A stretch of DNA of 64,000 nucleotides, taken from Struthio camelus (taxonomy: Eukaryota > Chordata > Aves > Struthioniformes > Struthionidae). Position 1 is the first letter of the stretch, and every line of letters begins with the position of its first letter. This document shows, piece after piece, positions 41,801 to 52,095 of the stretch. Position numbers and translations under genes: made by a program. The notes under the pieces were generated by a model. That model saw only the letters and a list, made by a program, of their open reading frames with translations. It made no database searches and had not been told where the DNA came from. The stretch lies in contig NC_090956.1 in assembly GCF_040807025.1 (NCBI RefSeq), forward strand, positions 861,017-925,016, written 5' to 3'.

Positions 41801-44800
41801 TAACAAATTCAGAACTATCTTCCTGTTCAAAGGGCAGGGACCTCTTTCCATGTTTAGACAGCTTTTAGATGCTGCACCACAATACATTTTCTGCTTTAAG
41901 TAATTGCTTGCTCTGCACGCTTCAGAGTTCCCTCACCCGGGCCAGGGCTGGCGCTGTAGTCGAGTTACCATCCCACACAAACACCAGCATTAGCACAGAG
42001 GCAAACACTCAACAACCCACCATCAAGGATTTGGGAGTTCACTGAAAGACAACCTACATGGTGTCTGGATGAGCGCGCAAGGCTCTGTTTTCTCCGACAC
42101 TGCTTGGCTTGCAGCATGCTCAGCTCATCACTGGCTGCTCAGAGGTGTTCGTGGACCCTTCCTCCTGCCCAGCCCCAAGACAGGGTGCTTGTTAACCCTG
42201 GACTTGCACAACTCTCCATCTGGCTGTGCTTTGCTACAGGAGTCTCAGTGGCAGAGAGGAGAATTTTAAAGAAAGCATGTCCATCAAGGCAGCCAGGGCT
42301 GAGATGAAAGCACCTGTCCTTTCCCGCTCTGCTCACAAGTACACTGGTAGGTACCGGGACTCCTTCATAGCTGCTGGGCGAGGCTTCTGGCCAGACGGTG
42401 TCAGGCACATCTCCCCAAAGGAGAAAGCAAAAGCTTTCCTGGCAGAAAGCCATCTCTAGAGGCTTGTGCGGAACAGAACTGAGCACAACAGAGCATTTGC
42501 CTTCCATGGGAGGAGCACAGCCCTTTATTATTCCACTTTAAAACAAAAAACAAAACCAAGAAAACTGCAGTAGAATTCAGTGCCCCAAGAACACGGGAGG
42601 TTCTCAGCCCATGTTTAACAAGCCCATACAAGAAGCATTATCCTACTGGCTTTGTGCCCCAAATCCGTCCAGCATTAACAACTACCTTCACCCCTCCAGT
42701 TTGAAGTCTTAGCAGTCCTAATTATTATTTTTAGCACAAAAGAAAAAAAGTGAAGTTTGTCAAGGCTACACTATACACAGTCATTCTGCCAAGCTAATTT
42801 TCTAGTCAGTTACGGCAAAGGCGAAAGGGTGCTGTGCACATAATTCTCTGCATTAAACACAGAAGCATTCAGCGCAGGCAGAGCGCTTCCCTTTCCCTGG
42901 GAACTCTCACAGAACTCTTTTTCCCAAAGACAAGACTGAAGCATAGTAAAAACACACAGAGGGCACATCGCCTGGGCCACCGCTAATCAGCGGTCTCTTC
43001 GACATGGGAAATGGACCCAGGACACAAAAGGTGGGTTGTTATGTGCTGTTTTCCCAAACAGAAATGCTTCGCAGGAATGCGGTCATGCCTGCCAGAAGGC
43101 GCAGTCGGAAATCGGCTGCTAACTGCTGTCAGCACCTAATTAAAGTATTCCTCCTCATAACAGTAAAAATACAATTTTGTTCCACAATAAGACCTTGTTT
43201 TCCTAGCACGCTAATTGTTTAGTAGTTGAAGGGAGATAACGGAACGATCAGTGGGATGCAAAAGAACCAGGAATTGGGGAGTGGGGGAAATTCAAAAAAC
43301 GTGAAGCGGTTCAGTGAAGGATATCGTGGACAGACTCCAAGGCTGGGGCTCAGGAACCAAAACCTTCTGCCCCAACTATAAATCAATTCTTCTGTCTCAG
43401 CCTCACGGCTCAAGTTAGAGCACAGGCCTCCTCAGGCTGGGATCTTATCTCTGGTGCTTACCCAAGCCTCCCAGTGCATTTTAAGGATGCTGCAAACAAG
43501 TTCACTGACACAATCACATGCAGAAGAGTTAATTAAAACAGTGCTTTGCCAGAGGTCATGTGTTCAAATGGAAATTTGAAATGGGTTTACTTCCAAGCAA
43601 ACACAGCTATTTCTAAATGCCGACTTGCAAAGCAGGGCATGGAACAACACATAGATCCAATTAAGCTTCATAAGAACATGCATTTTCTCACCCATTCCAT
43701 AAGTTGCCAGACATGACATGATTTTATACTTTCAGCATTTAAGTGTTTGTGGAGGTGGTGTAGAAATCAAGATTTCAGAGTTCAGAACACAGACAATATG
43801 CTTTAGCAGTGACACAGTCAACCTTCCAGCCCTACACAGGGTCCTAACAGCCAGCCTTTCAGGGCTATCAGACCACCGCTCAGCTGCAAGGTTGCTTTAC
43901 ATTGATTTCTCCTCCATTTCCTCCCCCCCTTCCCTTTGCCATTCCCTCCACTTGTTTCAGTGGTATCTGTGGATGAACAGCTACACTGCATTTGCTTTCC
44001 TCTGCTGCAGAATTCCCTTTACAAACCAGTGAATCCATCCTCCTGGCTTTTCAGCTTGGCTTTCTAATCCTGCTGGATTTCTTCTTTCACACAGAGACAC
44101 AGAAAAAGGGCATAAAGGGCGGACGGTTCTGCTCGCAGCAGAAATATTCGAGGAACAAGCAGTTGACACTGTCCAGAGTAAAAGTAACTGGCCACTGGGC
44201 TAGACACAGAGAGCAACATAATTAAAGACTACCTACGAGATCCCATTTCAGATATGCTTCGCTGATGGATGCAATTATAAGCCTCTATGAGTAAAAGGGC
44301 TTCCAGCTAACAGCTGTGTGTGCAGGACTAAAGACTTCCAAAGCCCAAATCAGACCAGGCAACCCCATGCTAAGAACTGCTGCCATTTAATCTACAAGGA
44401 AGTAGTAGATAAACAGTGATTATGTCAGTACTTCACAGCAATCACTTCATAATTCTAGAGGCGTTATTTATTAATTCACAAGGAAATGACAGTTTACAGA
44501 CTGCTTGCCTCAACAGCAATATTTACACTAAAATTGTTTCCAAAACATGTGCACCTTGAAACCTTAAGATTTATGCATAACTACTATTAAATATTACTCA
44601 TAAAACAGGTGAAAAAAGTAGAAGCAGCACCATTACCCCAGCACCCTGCTCTACTAACAGGGAGTCATTCTGGGTTCAGATCTAATTCTGATAGTCCAAA
44701 TAAATCAAGATCATATGATTTTGCTGTTTGCTGCATATGCTACAGAGCATAAAAATATTGTAGTCTTCATCTTATAGAAGAATCATCAACACAGTAGTTC

Positions 44801-47800
44801 TAGCATATAAACGGTCCTGACAAATACTAACACACTTCAGCATGCAACTAACTTCAGCTATGAAGAAAGTCTCAGAACAGAACGTTGCTTCATCATCCAC
44901 AGAAAATCGAAACTCCCAGGAAGATGAGTTAGAGGAGTTTGGATAAGGCTGTATAAAATGATTTTTTTTCAAGCCCAATTAGTTTAAATAAAATCCCTCT
45001 TACTTAAGACCCTACCAGCAGCTTTGAATGTCTTAAACTGATTTCCTATCACAAAGTACATCCTCTCCACATTATCTGACACTCTCAGCAACTTTGCAGG
45101 GAGAAAGGGACAGTTCCCTGGAAAAAAAACAAGCCTGAAGCACAGCTACTGCTTGTACAATAGCTGTTTGTTGCTGTTGTCACATCATCACAAAGGGGAA
45201 AGAGGAAGCACAAGCTGCAAAATATTGGCCTTAGTTATGAAAGCAGCAGCTCTGTTTAGGCAGGAAAACAAAAACCACTGAGCAATCAGGAGAAAACAAT
45301 TGTTAAAACAAACTGCACAAGAGGATTGGAGCAATAGAAAAAGAATCACCCAAAGCAGAAGGGAGGGGGGAAAAACAAAAACAAATAAACAGAAAAACTA
45401 TGACCTCTGCCATAATGTCTCCTTAAGCTCTCCCTAGGAAGCCCTGCATGGTGCTCCCTGACACTCCCGGTTCCAGGGTTTCTCCCTGAGGAGCCCTATC
45501 AGTCTGCTTCCACATCTCAATCAAGTCCTTTCCTGCTCTTTTCTTTCTACTACAGCCTTCTAGATCTCCTACTTCCCCGGCCCCTTCCCACTTCTCCCCA
45601 ACTTCTCCCCAACTCTTAAGTGCTTGTGGGAGAGGTGGCTCACCGTGGCCACCCTTCCTTCCTCCTACTTCAGTTTCTCTCATACTCCATATGAAACAAA
45701 ACACGCACACACATATGCAGTCAACACTTCAATTACAGGAAAATCACAGGATACATACAACTTATACAGCACTTTTACTTCAATCAGAGAGCACAAACAT
45801 TTTCAAAGTCTTCCTCGTTTCCTTTCCGCAGGAGATCCTTACCTTGGGGACAGGCCACTGCAAACAATCTAAGGAGTGCTCTGCACCCATCTGATCTGCC
45901 TGCCAGGGATTCAAACCAAGACAGCTGCACAAGCACCTCAAATAAAGGTGCAGAGCAAAAATCACTGACTTCAAAAAAAAAATGCTCAAAATCACCTGGC
46001 TGTCAGAGAGAAACCTTAGTGTCTGAAAAGCAGGAACTGGCAGAGAGAGACTCTCGCGTTTCAAGTAGATCTGACCAAAGATGATACGCTACTTTCTAGC
46101 TATGTGAACCTTTCATCTCTCCTCACTAGAGATTAGCTCTTGCAAGGCTACCTCTTGGCCCTCCAATTACAAGATAAACCATTTTACACAAACCACTTGT
46201 TTTAATTGGATTTCTCATATATAGCAGCAGGGCTACATGATTCATGAACCGTAGGCTGGATAATTTCTTGAAGATCAGCCTAAAAAAAAAAAAACAAAAA
46301 ACAAAAAAAGAGAAACGCTTCAAAGACTACCAAGATAAAACAGTTAAGGGCAAAGAGTATCTAAAAATTTGCCTACTCAAAGGTCTCTGTCCACAAGGAC
46401 TCAGAGAGGCTGTTTCTTCAAGAGTAACTTCTTCTACCCCAGGAAAAAAGCCTACAGATATAACAATCAGCAAGAGTACAGGTTTCATCTTTTATCTTAA
46501 AATACACTTGGCACCTGCAAATAAACATTTTCCATCACAGAGAAAGACAATCAGGAACTGTCTTCATCCAACTACACTTAGTGCCAAAAAAACAAACCAA
46601 CCCACCCATGGATTTCTTAGCATGGTGGCTAAAAAGCTTTTCAAGTACCAAATAAGTATTACTGGCAAGTTGGATTGAAAGTGTAAAATTACCTTCCTGA
46701 AAACACTTTTCACTCTTAATAAAATCAAAAGAGAGAAAAAAAAATAAGATTGAATGTTCCCTAGCTATCCGGAAGGAGCTTTGAGAGATGTTTTTCTCAT
46801 TTTGGGGGGAAGGGGGAGTTTCCAGACTGAAAATGCCAATCTTCACCTTTCTCAAACATAAGCCTGTTGCTTATACCTTTAAATTAACTGTGCAAATCTG
46901 CTGGTGAAGACAATTTTAATTAAGAATAGTGAGTTTAATAATAGGTTCAGGCTACCTAACTGTCTTCAAAGGCATTAATTTACCATTAAAAGTAATTGAG
47001 CCTTGTAAGGAAATAGCCGAGTACTTGACATAATGATAAAGTCATTCAGAATAAGATATAGGCCTGTTGATATTGTGCAGCTATGAATAGGACCTACTTG
47101 GACAAGATCTCCCACAGCAAGATGCTTTTTAAAACCTCCAGGGGACTTGACAGGTAGAAGATTGATGTGTTCCAGCTATATCAACAAAGAGTAGAAAAGC
47201 ACTCACTTACTGTTAGTGAGATTCTGAGAATAAGCAAAGAAAGTTCCACTATTTTAAAAAAAACTTGGAACATGGCCTTAATTTAATCTACATATCTCTG
47301 TTTCTCTTCCTCTTTCTGTCACTCTTATCCAAACACCTCTACCTCAGGCCTTCATAAATAGCATTTCTTGGCCTAAAAACTGGTCTACTTTCCCCTTTGA
47401 TTTTACCAATTGCAGAGGTAAAAGATAATTCTACTCTCTCAACTTTTTGTTCCTTTTTTCCATAAACTATCATGATTATAAAGACTATTACCGCAAGTTC
47501 AGGACACAAAGAGCTTTCAAAATACAAGTTTTGCTGGCTATCAATATCAAGCAGTCAAAAGAAATAGTTTAATAGTTTTTAATAAAATAGTCAAAAGTCA
47601 ATAGTTTATGTAGATGCCATATAATAGATGTTTTAAGCTGTTAGTTACTCGTGAGAAATTTTCTCTGTCAGAAAGCACCTAGCACAGTGAAGCAACAATG
47701 AAAAAGGGAAGTGCCCACCAGTACCTCCAGGAGCTCTACCAGCAATGAACAGTTCTGTCCTCTCCAGAGAGGACACTCGCCCTCGTCAAAAGGCAAACAG

Positions 47801-50418
47801 CCAGGCTCCCCAAAAAACAGAATGCATACAGCAGCAGGACTACAATTAAAAGGCAAGCCTGGATATAACAGCCTGGAAACAGGCAAGAGAAGCAAAGGGA
47901 TGAGGTGCTGACCGCAGATCAGTCTGAGCAACCGAGGATCCCAAAGACTGCTGACATCTCAGATGAGTCTCCAGAGATACCCTACTCACAAGCGCAGCAG
48001 AGCAGGCTGTTGACACCTGTCTTCTACAGGGTGGCAGCACAGGACAAACAGCCATCCCATCAGCGGACAGACACCAGGAGAGAGCACAGCATGCTGGTAC
48101 CTGCGGTCTTTGCTGCAGACTGTTTCAAGTGAAGGCAACAAGAACTCCAGAACTTATGAACTATGTTCTTGGCCGTATTTTTGATAATATCTGTGCATCC
48201 CTTCTTCAACACATTCTGCAAAATAACTGAACAGTTTTATATACAAGCAATTACTGTATTTTTAATAATAAAACTTAACAATATTCTTGCTCCTTCGAGA
48301 AGCAAGGTAGGCTTGGATAATGTTTTAGAACAATCTTGTCTGATCATCCCATCCAAAAGTGTTCTAGGGTGTTTTTAAACTATAGGTCCAAAGTTCATGT
48401 CCTCTACAAAAAAAATTTCCCCCAGGAAATTCTTGGGGTGAACATAATGACTATTGAGAGGCATAGTGTTGTCCAGCCATTCAGGGTAGGAGCCAGGGAA
48501 GGAAAGCTTGTCCAAACTGCATGGTGTTATATATGTTTAGGTAGGCAGAACGCTACCATACTAAACCAGAGGTGGTAAAGACTAGGAAGCTACGCTCTCT
48601 CACTCCTGCAAGTTATTCACAAACTGTTAGAAGCTTGAGTTGAATTTAAATGAAACTTTGAGAAGGACGGTCTTATTCAGTGGCTTTCTTCCTCTGCTTT
48701 TTACAGAGCCAGAACTTCTGGAAGTTAAAACTAATTCCTGTTGCCTTGCCTTAATACTGTAAGATAAAAGGTATGAAACAGTAAAATTGATGCTTAAAAA
48801 AAAAAATCAGAATGGTTACCCAACTTTTAAAAGAACCTCAGCAACAAGCACACAGGCAGATGACAGGCAGACCCTCGATCTTACACAGGTGGCAAGAGTG
48901 GAGGCCACCTTGATTGACAGTTTGAACTTTGATACTGTCAGTTAACCAGATACTCAAAACTCGAAGACAGCTATCTGGTTTATTTTAAAGGATGTTTGGA
49001 AGCTAGAATAGCTTTCTAGAACTACTAAACATAGCTGATAAGGCTAGAGAGGTATTTGTCATACTGGAACCATGCTCTGTATCTGATCCAGAAAAAAAAC
49101 CCTACTACCTATAACTTGTTCAGAAGTTGTGCATACAGAATCACTAATACGAAGTCTCACAAGCCCTATATGTTGAGCCTATACTGTAAAAATCACTACT
49201 GCAATTGTGCACTTGCACCAGCAGTTAAGTGCTCAGACCAGCAATAAAAACCCTGCCCTATTCTGACCAAGGAGGCGCACAGCTTGCGACGCTCTGTGCC
49301 GCACTGAGGAAGACCCGCTCTTGCGTGCTCGTGATTACAGGTGGGAGATGCCTTTCTTGCAACAACACACGAGAACCTAATTCTGCAAACGCACCAATTT
49401 AGTGAGAAACCACGAGCCTTACCATCCTGAAGTCAAAGAGAGAGGGGAACAAGGGAAGATAAATACTGTTACAGGCGGCTCAGTGAAGAGGAGGGCTACG
49501 CTACTCAACTCCTCCGTGCCCCGCTTTCTCACCTAAAAGAGGCGACGCGTTTTCCCCCGTCAGAGCTCCAAGGCGGGTGGGCTCCCACCTGGAGAAGGCT
49601 ACGGAAACACCGAGAGCCGCCACGGGCCCCCGAGCCCCGCCGCACCGAACCCGGGAAGCGCAGAGCGGAGGCGCAGGAAGGGCAAGCGGAGCCCGGGCCG
49701 GCTCTGCCTGCGGCTGACAGCAAGGTCAGCAGGCTGCGGAAGGCCGCCGGGAGCTCCGGAGGCGGCGGCGGGGCCCGGGGCTCCGCAGAGCGCCCCTCAC
49801 CTTGAAGTCGCGGCTGTGCTGCGGGGTGTACTCCAGCGTCCACAGCGCCCGCACCAGGTGCGCCAGCTGCTCCGTGACCTCGCCGGCGCCCGGCGGCGCC
49901 TCGCCGTCCCCCGGCGGGCTGCGCGGCGGCCCCGGTCCCGGCGCTGGTCCCGACGCCGGCTCGCCGCGGAACTGCTCCAGCGCCAGGTACTCGGCGAAGA
50001 GCTCGGTGTTGCTGAGGCACTGCAGGATGGCGTTCATGAAGCACGTGTTGCCGTGGTTCCGCAGCCCCGCCACGCCGGGCACCGCCTCGGGGCCGCTCTC
50101 GGCGCGCGGCGGCGGCGGCGGCGCGGGCTCGGGGCTGCGCGCCGGGCCCGCCTGGAAGCAGCTGGCCAGGCCGCCGGCGGCCTGCGGCGGGGGCAGGCGG
50201 GGGGCGGGCGGGCCGCGGCCGGCCTCGGGCTCGCTGCTGTAGTGCGACAGCGTGGACAGGGTCTTCAGCACGCGGCTCATGAAGCCGCCGAGCGAGCGGG
50301 CCGGGGCCGGGGCCGAGCCCGAGCCGCCCGCGCCCGCCCGCCCGCGGAACAGCCGCTTGCTGAGGGAGCGCTTCTCCTTGGCCGCGCCGGCCGCCCCGGG
50401 GCCGCTCACCCGCGACAT
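16296..50418 (-). CDS. USP31: USP31, ubiquitin-specific peptidase 31 (whole spliced gene, 16 coding exons)
   Basis: Cysteine protease of the USP (C19) family that removes ubiquitin from proteins; human USP31 has been linked to damping of NF-kB signalling. The 16 exons sum to 4014 bp, giving 1337 aa plus stop, close to the human length of about 1350. The Cys box GLRNHGNTCFMN lies near residue 126 (catalytic C126). The CPHC pairs of the USP finger are at about 287-290 and 615-618. The His box GGHYTAYC gives H719, with the WYCFDD acid motif at 732-737. Residues after about 780 are a Ser/Lys-rich low-complexity tail. All intron phases match. The start at 50418 (MSRVSGPG) fits the mammalian N-terminus; an upstream in-frame ATG at 50445 would add nine residues. 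Introns 9 and 13 use GC donors. No frameshift or premature stop was seen. Confidence 0.97.
18930..19082 (-). CDS. USP31: USP31 exon 15, residues 775-826
   Basis: 153 bp encoding STSSSLCEHWVSRLPGSKQP, a Ser/Ala-rich run and SESVELAGERSEDD. Acceptor ccttgcag|GCT; donor GATG|GTGTGT. Starts the C-terminal tail. Confidence 0.95.
19805..19963 (-). CDS. USP31: USP31 exon 14, residues 722-775
   Basis: 159 bp encoding YCKNSVDGQWYCFDDSDVQQ through AYILFYQRRT and the conserved AIPSWSANSSVA. It contains the acidic catalytic motif and closes the USP fold. Acceptor ctctcag|CAT; donor GGCAG|GTAAAG. Confidence 0.98.
21113..21338 (-). CDS. USP31: USP31 exon 13, residues 647-722, with His box and GC donor
   Basis: 226 bp from EGDRRMKLQNMVKFPLSGLD to the catalytic His box GGHYT (H719). 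Acceptor ttacacag|GAA. The donor reads TACAG|GCAAGT, a GC donor at 21112-21111. The split Ala codon (G|CA) into exon 14 restores HYTAYC as in mammals. Read-through would end in a stop shortly after His719. Confidence 0.96.
22134..22253 (-). CDS. USP31: USP31 exon 12, residues 607-646
   Basis: 120 bp encoding LAPDDAWRCPHCKQLQQGSI, the second Cys pair of the finger, and the WTLPDVLIIHLKRFRQ motif common to USPs. Acceptor cttgtag|CTT; donor CAG|GTAAGA. Confidence 0.98.
23502..23636. repeat. AT/GT-rich dinucleotide tract in USP31 intron 11
   Basis: Alternating TATATA, TATGTA and CACATA runs over about 135 bp, impure. The apparent open frames rich in Tyr and Ile in this stretch come from the repeat. 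Confidence 0.9.
23840..23969 (-). CDS. USP31: USP31 exon 11, residues 563-606
   Basis: 130 bp encoding LFVNTEDEYIPDSESV and the TCTLSQCFQLYTKEEQ block typical of USP domains before the second finger Cys pair. Acceptor gatgcag|TTT; donor CAG|GTGGGA. Confidence 0.97.
24545..24622 (-). CDS. USP31: USP31 exon 10, residues 537-563
   Basis: 78 bp encoding ALKSCGQGGTAHVKLVVEWD followed by KETKD. Acceptor tctccag|GGC; donor ATTA|GTAAGT, splitting Tyr563. Separated from exon 9 by a 219-bp GC-AG intron. Confidence 0.95.
24843..24937 (-). CDS. USP31: USP31 exon 9, residues 506-537, followed by a GC donor
   Basis: 95 bp encoding VCPFSLRVVSVVGITYLLPQ and EERPLCHPTVE, then two bases of Arg537. Acceptor ctttgcag|GTT. 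The donor reads GAAAG|GCAAGT, a GC donor with otherwise perfect consensus at 24842-24841. The frame into exon 10 (Arg-Ala-Leu-Lys, as in mammals) requires this junction. Read-through would hit a stop within about 46 codons. Confidence 0.95.
25543..25654 (-). CDS. USP31: USP31 exon 8, residues 468-505
   Basis: 112 bp encoding RFGLPFVLHLEKTIAWDIL and EKMQYFLRPTACMQ. Acceptor tttgtag|GTTT; donor CAG|GTGAGG. Nearly identical to the mammalian segment. Confidence 0.97.
26399..26582 (-). CDS. USP31: USP31 exon 7, residues 407-468 (variable linker)
   Basis: 184 bp without an internal Met, found by splice phase. It begins GIHVNNNLNNLKYG, passes through a Ser/Thr/Gln-rich stretch, and ends in the conserved DKIVLLVCNRACTGQQSK. 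The start and end match mammalian USP31, while the middle (about 418-450) diverges strongly, so this is a tolerant loop inside the catalytic region. Acceptor tttcag|GAA; donor AAAAG|GTGACT. Confidence 0.93.
26726..26752. repeat. T19-A8 homopolymer junction in USP31 intron 6
   Basis: Nineteen T followed directly by eight A, able to form a hairpin. Confidence 0.95.
27594..27738 (-). CDS. USP31: USP31 exon 6, residues 359-406 plus first base of 407
   Basis: 145 bp starting IVLTEMYYDGFHRSF and ending EGILSQR, with a split Gly codon. Acceptor ctctag|ATT; donor AGAG|GTAAGT. Confidence 0.97.
28260..28395 (-). CDS. USP31: USP31 exon 5, residues 313-358
   Basis: 136 bp encoding PLYVTVVYQGKCSHCMRIGV and the segment through KIPTEQ. 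Acceptor cctctgcag|GCC-type (G completes Arg313); donor CAG|GTAACA. Almost identical to the mammalian segment, which lies inside the catalytic fold. Confidence 0.97.
29674..29766 (-). CDS. USP31: USP31 exon 4, residues 282-312
   Basis: 93 bp encoding RSSLTCPHCQKQSNTFDPF and the LCISLPIPLPHT strand, the first Cys pair of the USP finger (about 287-290). Acceptor taatag|ATCC; donor ACACG|GTATGT. Confidence 0.97.
30128..30146. repeat. G19 run in USP31 intron 3
   Basis: Uninterrupted guanine run on the plus strand, a polymerase slippage site whose length may be a sequencing artefact. Confidence 0.9.
30969..31057 (-). CDS. USP31: USP31 exon 3, residues 253-281
   Basis: 89 bp, entering in phase 0 and leaving two bases of Arg282. 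It starts PPLEDDVLLEGPAFP and ends with FVQELFQAQY, matching the mammalian block before the first CPHC finger. Acceptor ttcttttag|CCA; donor CAG|GTATGA. Confidence 0.95.
31564..31701 (-). CDS. USP31: USP31 exon 2, residues 207-252
   Basis: 138 bp, phase 0 to 0. It reads NIVSKNAMQYRGNAQHDAQE and onward, the QQDA/QHDA-type helix motif of USP domains, ending at SGMPPLK. Acceptor ctctgcag|AAT; donor AAG|GTAAGG. A poly-A run in the intron at 31501-31518 sits just downstream on the minus strand. Confidence 0.97.
34050..34090. repeat. T21-G20 homopolymer junction in USP31 intron 1
   Basis: Twenty-one T followed directly by twenty G. Length accuracy depends on the assembly. Confidence 0.95.
37150..37366 (+). 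mobile_element. CR1-like LINE 3' fragment
   Basis: The segment ends with a string like GGGGGCTGGAGCC, then CCTCCAGAGGTCCCTTCCAA followed by TCCAAATTACTTAATGATTTTAT. This resembles the 3' end of avian CR1 elements, which close with 'AGGTCCCTTCCAACC' and short ATTCTRTG-type repeats. Only the 3' portion is present; its 5' limit is uncertain. It supports a bird or reptile source. Confidence 0.6.
37918..37939. repeat. (AAT)n microsatellite in USP31 intron 1
   Basis: About seven copies of AAT. Confidence 0.95.
49801..50418 (-). CDS. USP31: USP31 exon 1 (coding part), residues 1-206
   Basis: Encodes a basic, Gly/Pro/Ala-rich N-terminus (KEKRSLSKRLFR near 14-25), the conserved FMSRVLKTLSTLSHYSSE block at 46-63, the proline-rich linker and the catalytic Cys box with C126. 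It ends at HSRDFK in phase 0, with donor AAG|GTGAGG. It is very GC-rich and lies in a CpG island. A second ATG in frame at 50445 reads MAVGRGCGA before the chosen start. The shorter start was chosen because the mammalian protein begins at the equivalent Met-Ser. Confidence 0.95.
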
Positions 50419-50576
50419 GGCTCCGCAGCCCCGGCCGACCGCCACCGCCTGCCGCTCACCCCGCCGGCCGCCGCATGCCCCGCCGCGCCGCCGGGGCCCG
50501 GCTCGCCCCCGCGGCTGCCGCGCTCCGCGCCGGGCCGCAGGCGGCAGCGGCTCGCCGCCTCACGGCGCCTCCATGG

Positions 50577-50603
50577 GCGGGGCGGGGCGGGGCGGGGCGG
50601 GGC
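50577..50603 (+). repeat. (GGGGC)n tandem GC boxes in the USP31 promoter
   Basis: About five GGGGC units in a row, G-quadruplex prone on the plus strand and matching repeated Sp1 sites. Lies about 160 bp upstream of the USP31 start codon. Confidence 0.85.
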
Positions 50604-50876
50604 GCCGCGCTCACGTGCCCGCCGCGAGGCCGCGCCCGCCATGCCGGCGCCTGGCGAGCGCCGCTGCAGCGCCGCCGCCATTGGCCGCCCCGCGCCGCCC
50701 GCCATCTTTGGTGCTGGCGGGCGGCGGCGGCGCGAGGGGAGGGTCGGGTCACGGAGCCGCGCGCGCGCTGCGGCGGCGCGGACGCCCCGGCGGGGCCGGC
50801 CCCTCCTCCCCCCGCCCCGCCCGCGCGGCCTGCCGGGTGGGCGCCGCCGGCCGCGCCGTCAGCTGCGGCCGCCGCC

Positions 50877-52095
50877 CCTCGCAGCCCCTCGGTCACCAGC
50901 GGCCACGGTCCCTCGCAGCCCCTCGGTCACCAGCGGCCGTGGTCCCTCACAACCCCTCGGTCACCAGCGGCCGTGGTCCCTCACAACCCCTCAGTCACCA
51001 GTGGCCACAGTCTCTCATGTCCCCCTCGGTCACCAGCAGCCATGGTCTCTCACGACCCCCTCGGTCACCAGCGGCAGTGGTCCTTCACAGCCCCTCGGTC
51101 ACCAGCGGCCACGGTCCCTCACAGCCCCTCAGTCACCAGTGGCCATGGTCCCTCATGTCCCTTTTAGTGGCCAGCAGCCATGGTCCTTCATGTCCCCCTC
51201 GGTCACCAGCAGCCATGGTCCCTCACAACCCCCTCAGTCACCAGCAGCCGTGGTCCCTCACAGCCCCTCGGTCACCAGCGGCCACGGTCCCTCGCAGCCT
51301 CTTGGTCACCAGCGGCCACGGTCCCTCACAGCCCCTCGGTCACCAGCGGCCGTGGTCCCTCACAGCCTCTTGGTCACCAGTGGCAGTGGTCCCTCACAAC
51401 CCCTCGGTCACCAGCGGCCACGGTCCCTCACAGCCCTTCGGTCACCAGCGGCTGTGGTCCCTCACAGCCTCTTGGTCACCAGCGGCCACGGTCCCTCACA
51501 GCCCCTCGGTCACCAGCGGCCATGGTCCCTCACAACCCCTCAGTCACCAGCGGCCGTGGTCCCTCACAACCCCTCAGTCACCAGTGGCCACAGTCTCTCA
51601 TGTCCCCCTCGGTCACCAGCAGCCATGGTCTCTCACGACCCCCTCGGTCACCAGCGGCAGTGGTCCCTCACAACCCCTCGGTCACCAGCGGCCACGGTCC
51701 CTCACAACCCCTCAGTCACCAGCAGCCGTGGTCCCTCACAACCCCTCAGTCACCAGTGGCCGTGGTCCCTCATGTCCCTTTTAGTGGCCAGCAGCCATGG
51801 TTCCTTCATGTCCCCCTCAGTCACCAGCAGCCGTGGTCCCTCACAACCCCTCGGTCACCAGCAGCCACGGTCCCTCACAGCCCCTCAGTCACCAGTGGCC
51901 GTGGTCCCTCATGTCCCTTTTAGTGGCCAGCAGCCATGGTCCTTCATGTCCCCCTTAGTCAGCAACAGCCGTGGTCCCTCACGTCTCCCTCAGTCACCAG
52001 CAATCGTGGTCTGTCACTTCCCCCAGTCACCAGTGGCCATGGTCCATCATGACTGCTCAGTCACTTACAGCCATGGTTCCCCCACAACCCCTCAG
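50877..52095 (+). repeat. 34-bp GC-rich minisatellite, about 36 copies, between USP31 and SCNN1G
   Basis: The unit is approximately CCCCTCGGTCACCAGCGG followed by CCACGGTCCCTCACAG (34 bp), with point variants (CTCAGT for CTCGGT, AGCAGCC for AGCGGCC, a variant reading TTTTAGTGGCC). The array shows a higher-order duplication: the variant string around 51011 recurs around 51594, about 17 units on. The unit lacks stop codons on the plus strand and its length is 1 mod 3, so all three plus frames stay open for hundreds of codons with a 34-residue period (for example SVTSGHGPSQPLGHQ). These frames are treated as by-products, not genes. Confidence 0.95.

Larger units (their letters stand above)
31702..49800 (-). 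other. USP31: USP31 intron 1 (18.1 kb), no coding exon seen
   Basis: Bounded by the exon 1 donor and exon 2 acceptor. It contains homopolymer runs (34050-34090), an AAT repeat (37918-37939), a G run near 38177, a CR1-like fragment near 37.2 kb and an AT-rich conserved-looking block at about 46860-47060. The remaining introns of USP31 (0.2-1.6 kb each) hold only simple repeats: an AT/GT-rich tract in intron 11, a T/A run in intron 6 and a G run in intron 3. Confidence 0.8.
49550..50880. promoter_or_regulatory. USP31: CpG island over USP31 exon 1 and promoter
   Basis: Dense CpG and GC from inside intron 1 to upstream of the start. Upstream of the coding start it holds a run of GGGGC units at about 50577-50603 (tandem GC-box, Sp1-type sites), and no TATA box was seen. 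Typical of a housekeeping promoter. Confidence 0.8.

Noticed and set aside
50252-51784. Plus-strand open frame of 510 codons, Pro/Ser/His-rich
   Set aside because: Same array in another frame; periodic 34-residue translation with no homology, start context or splice support.
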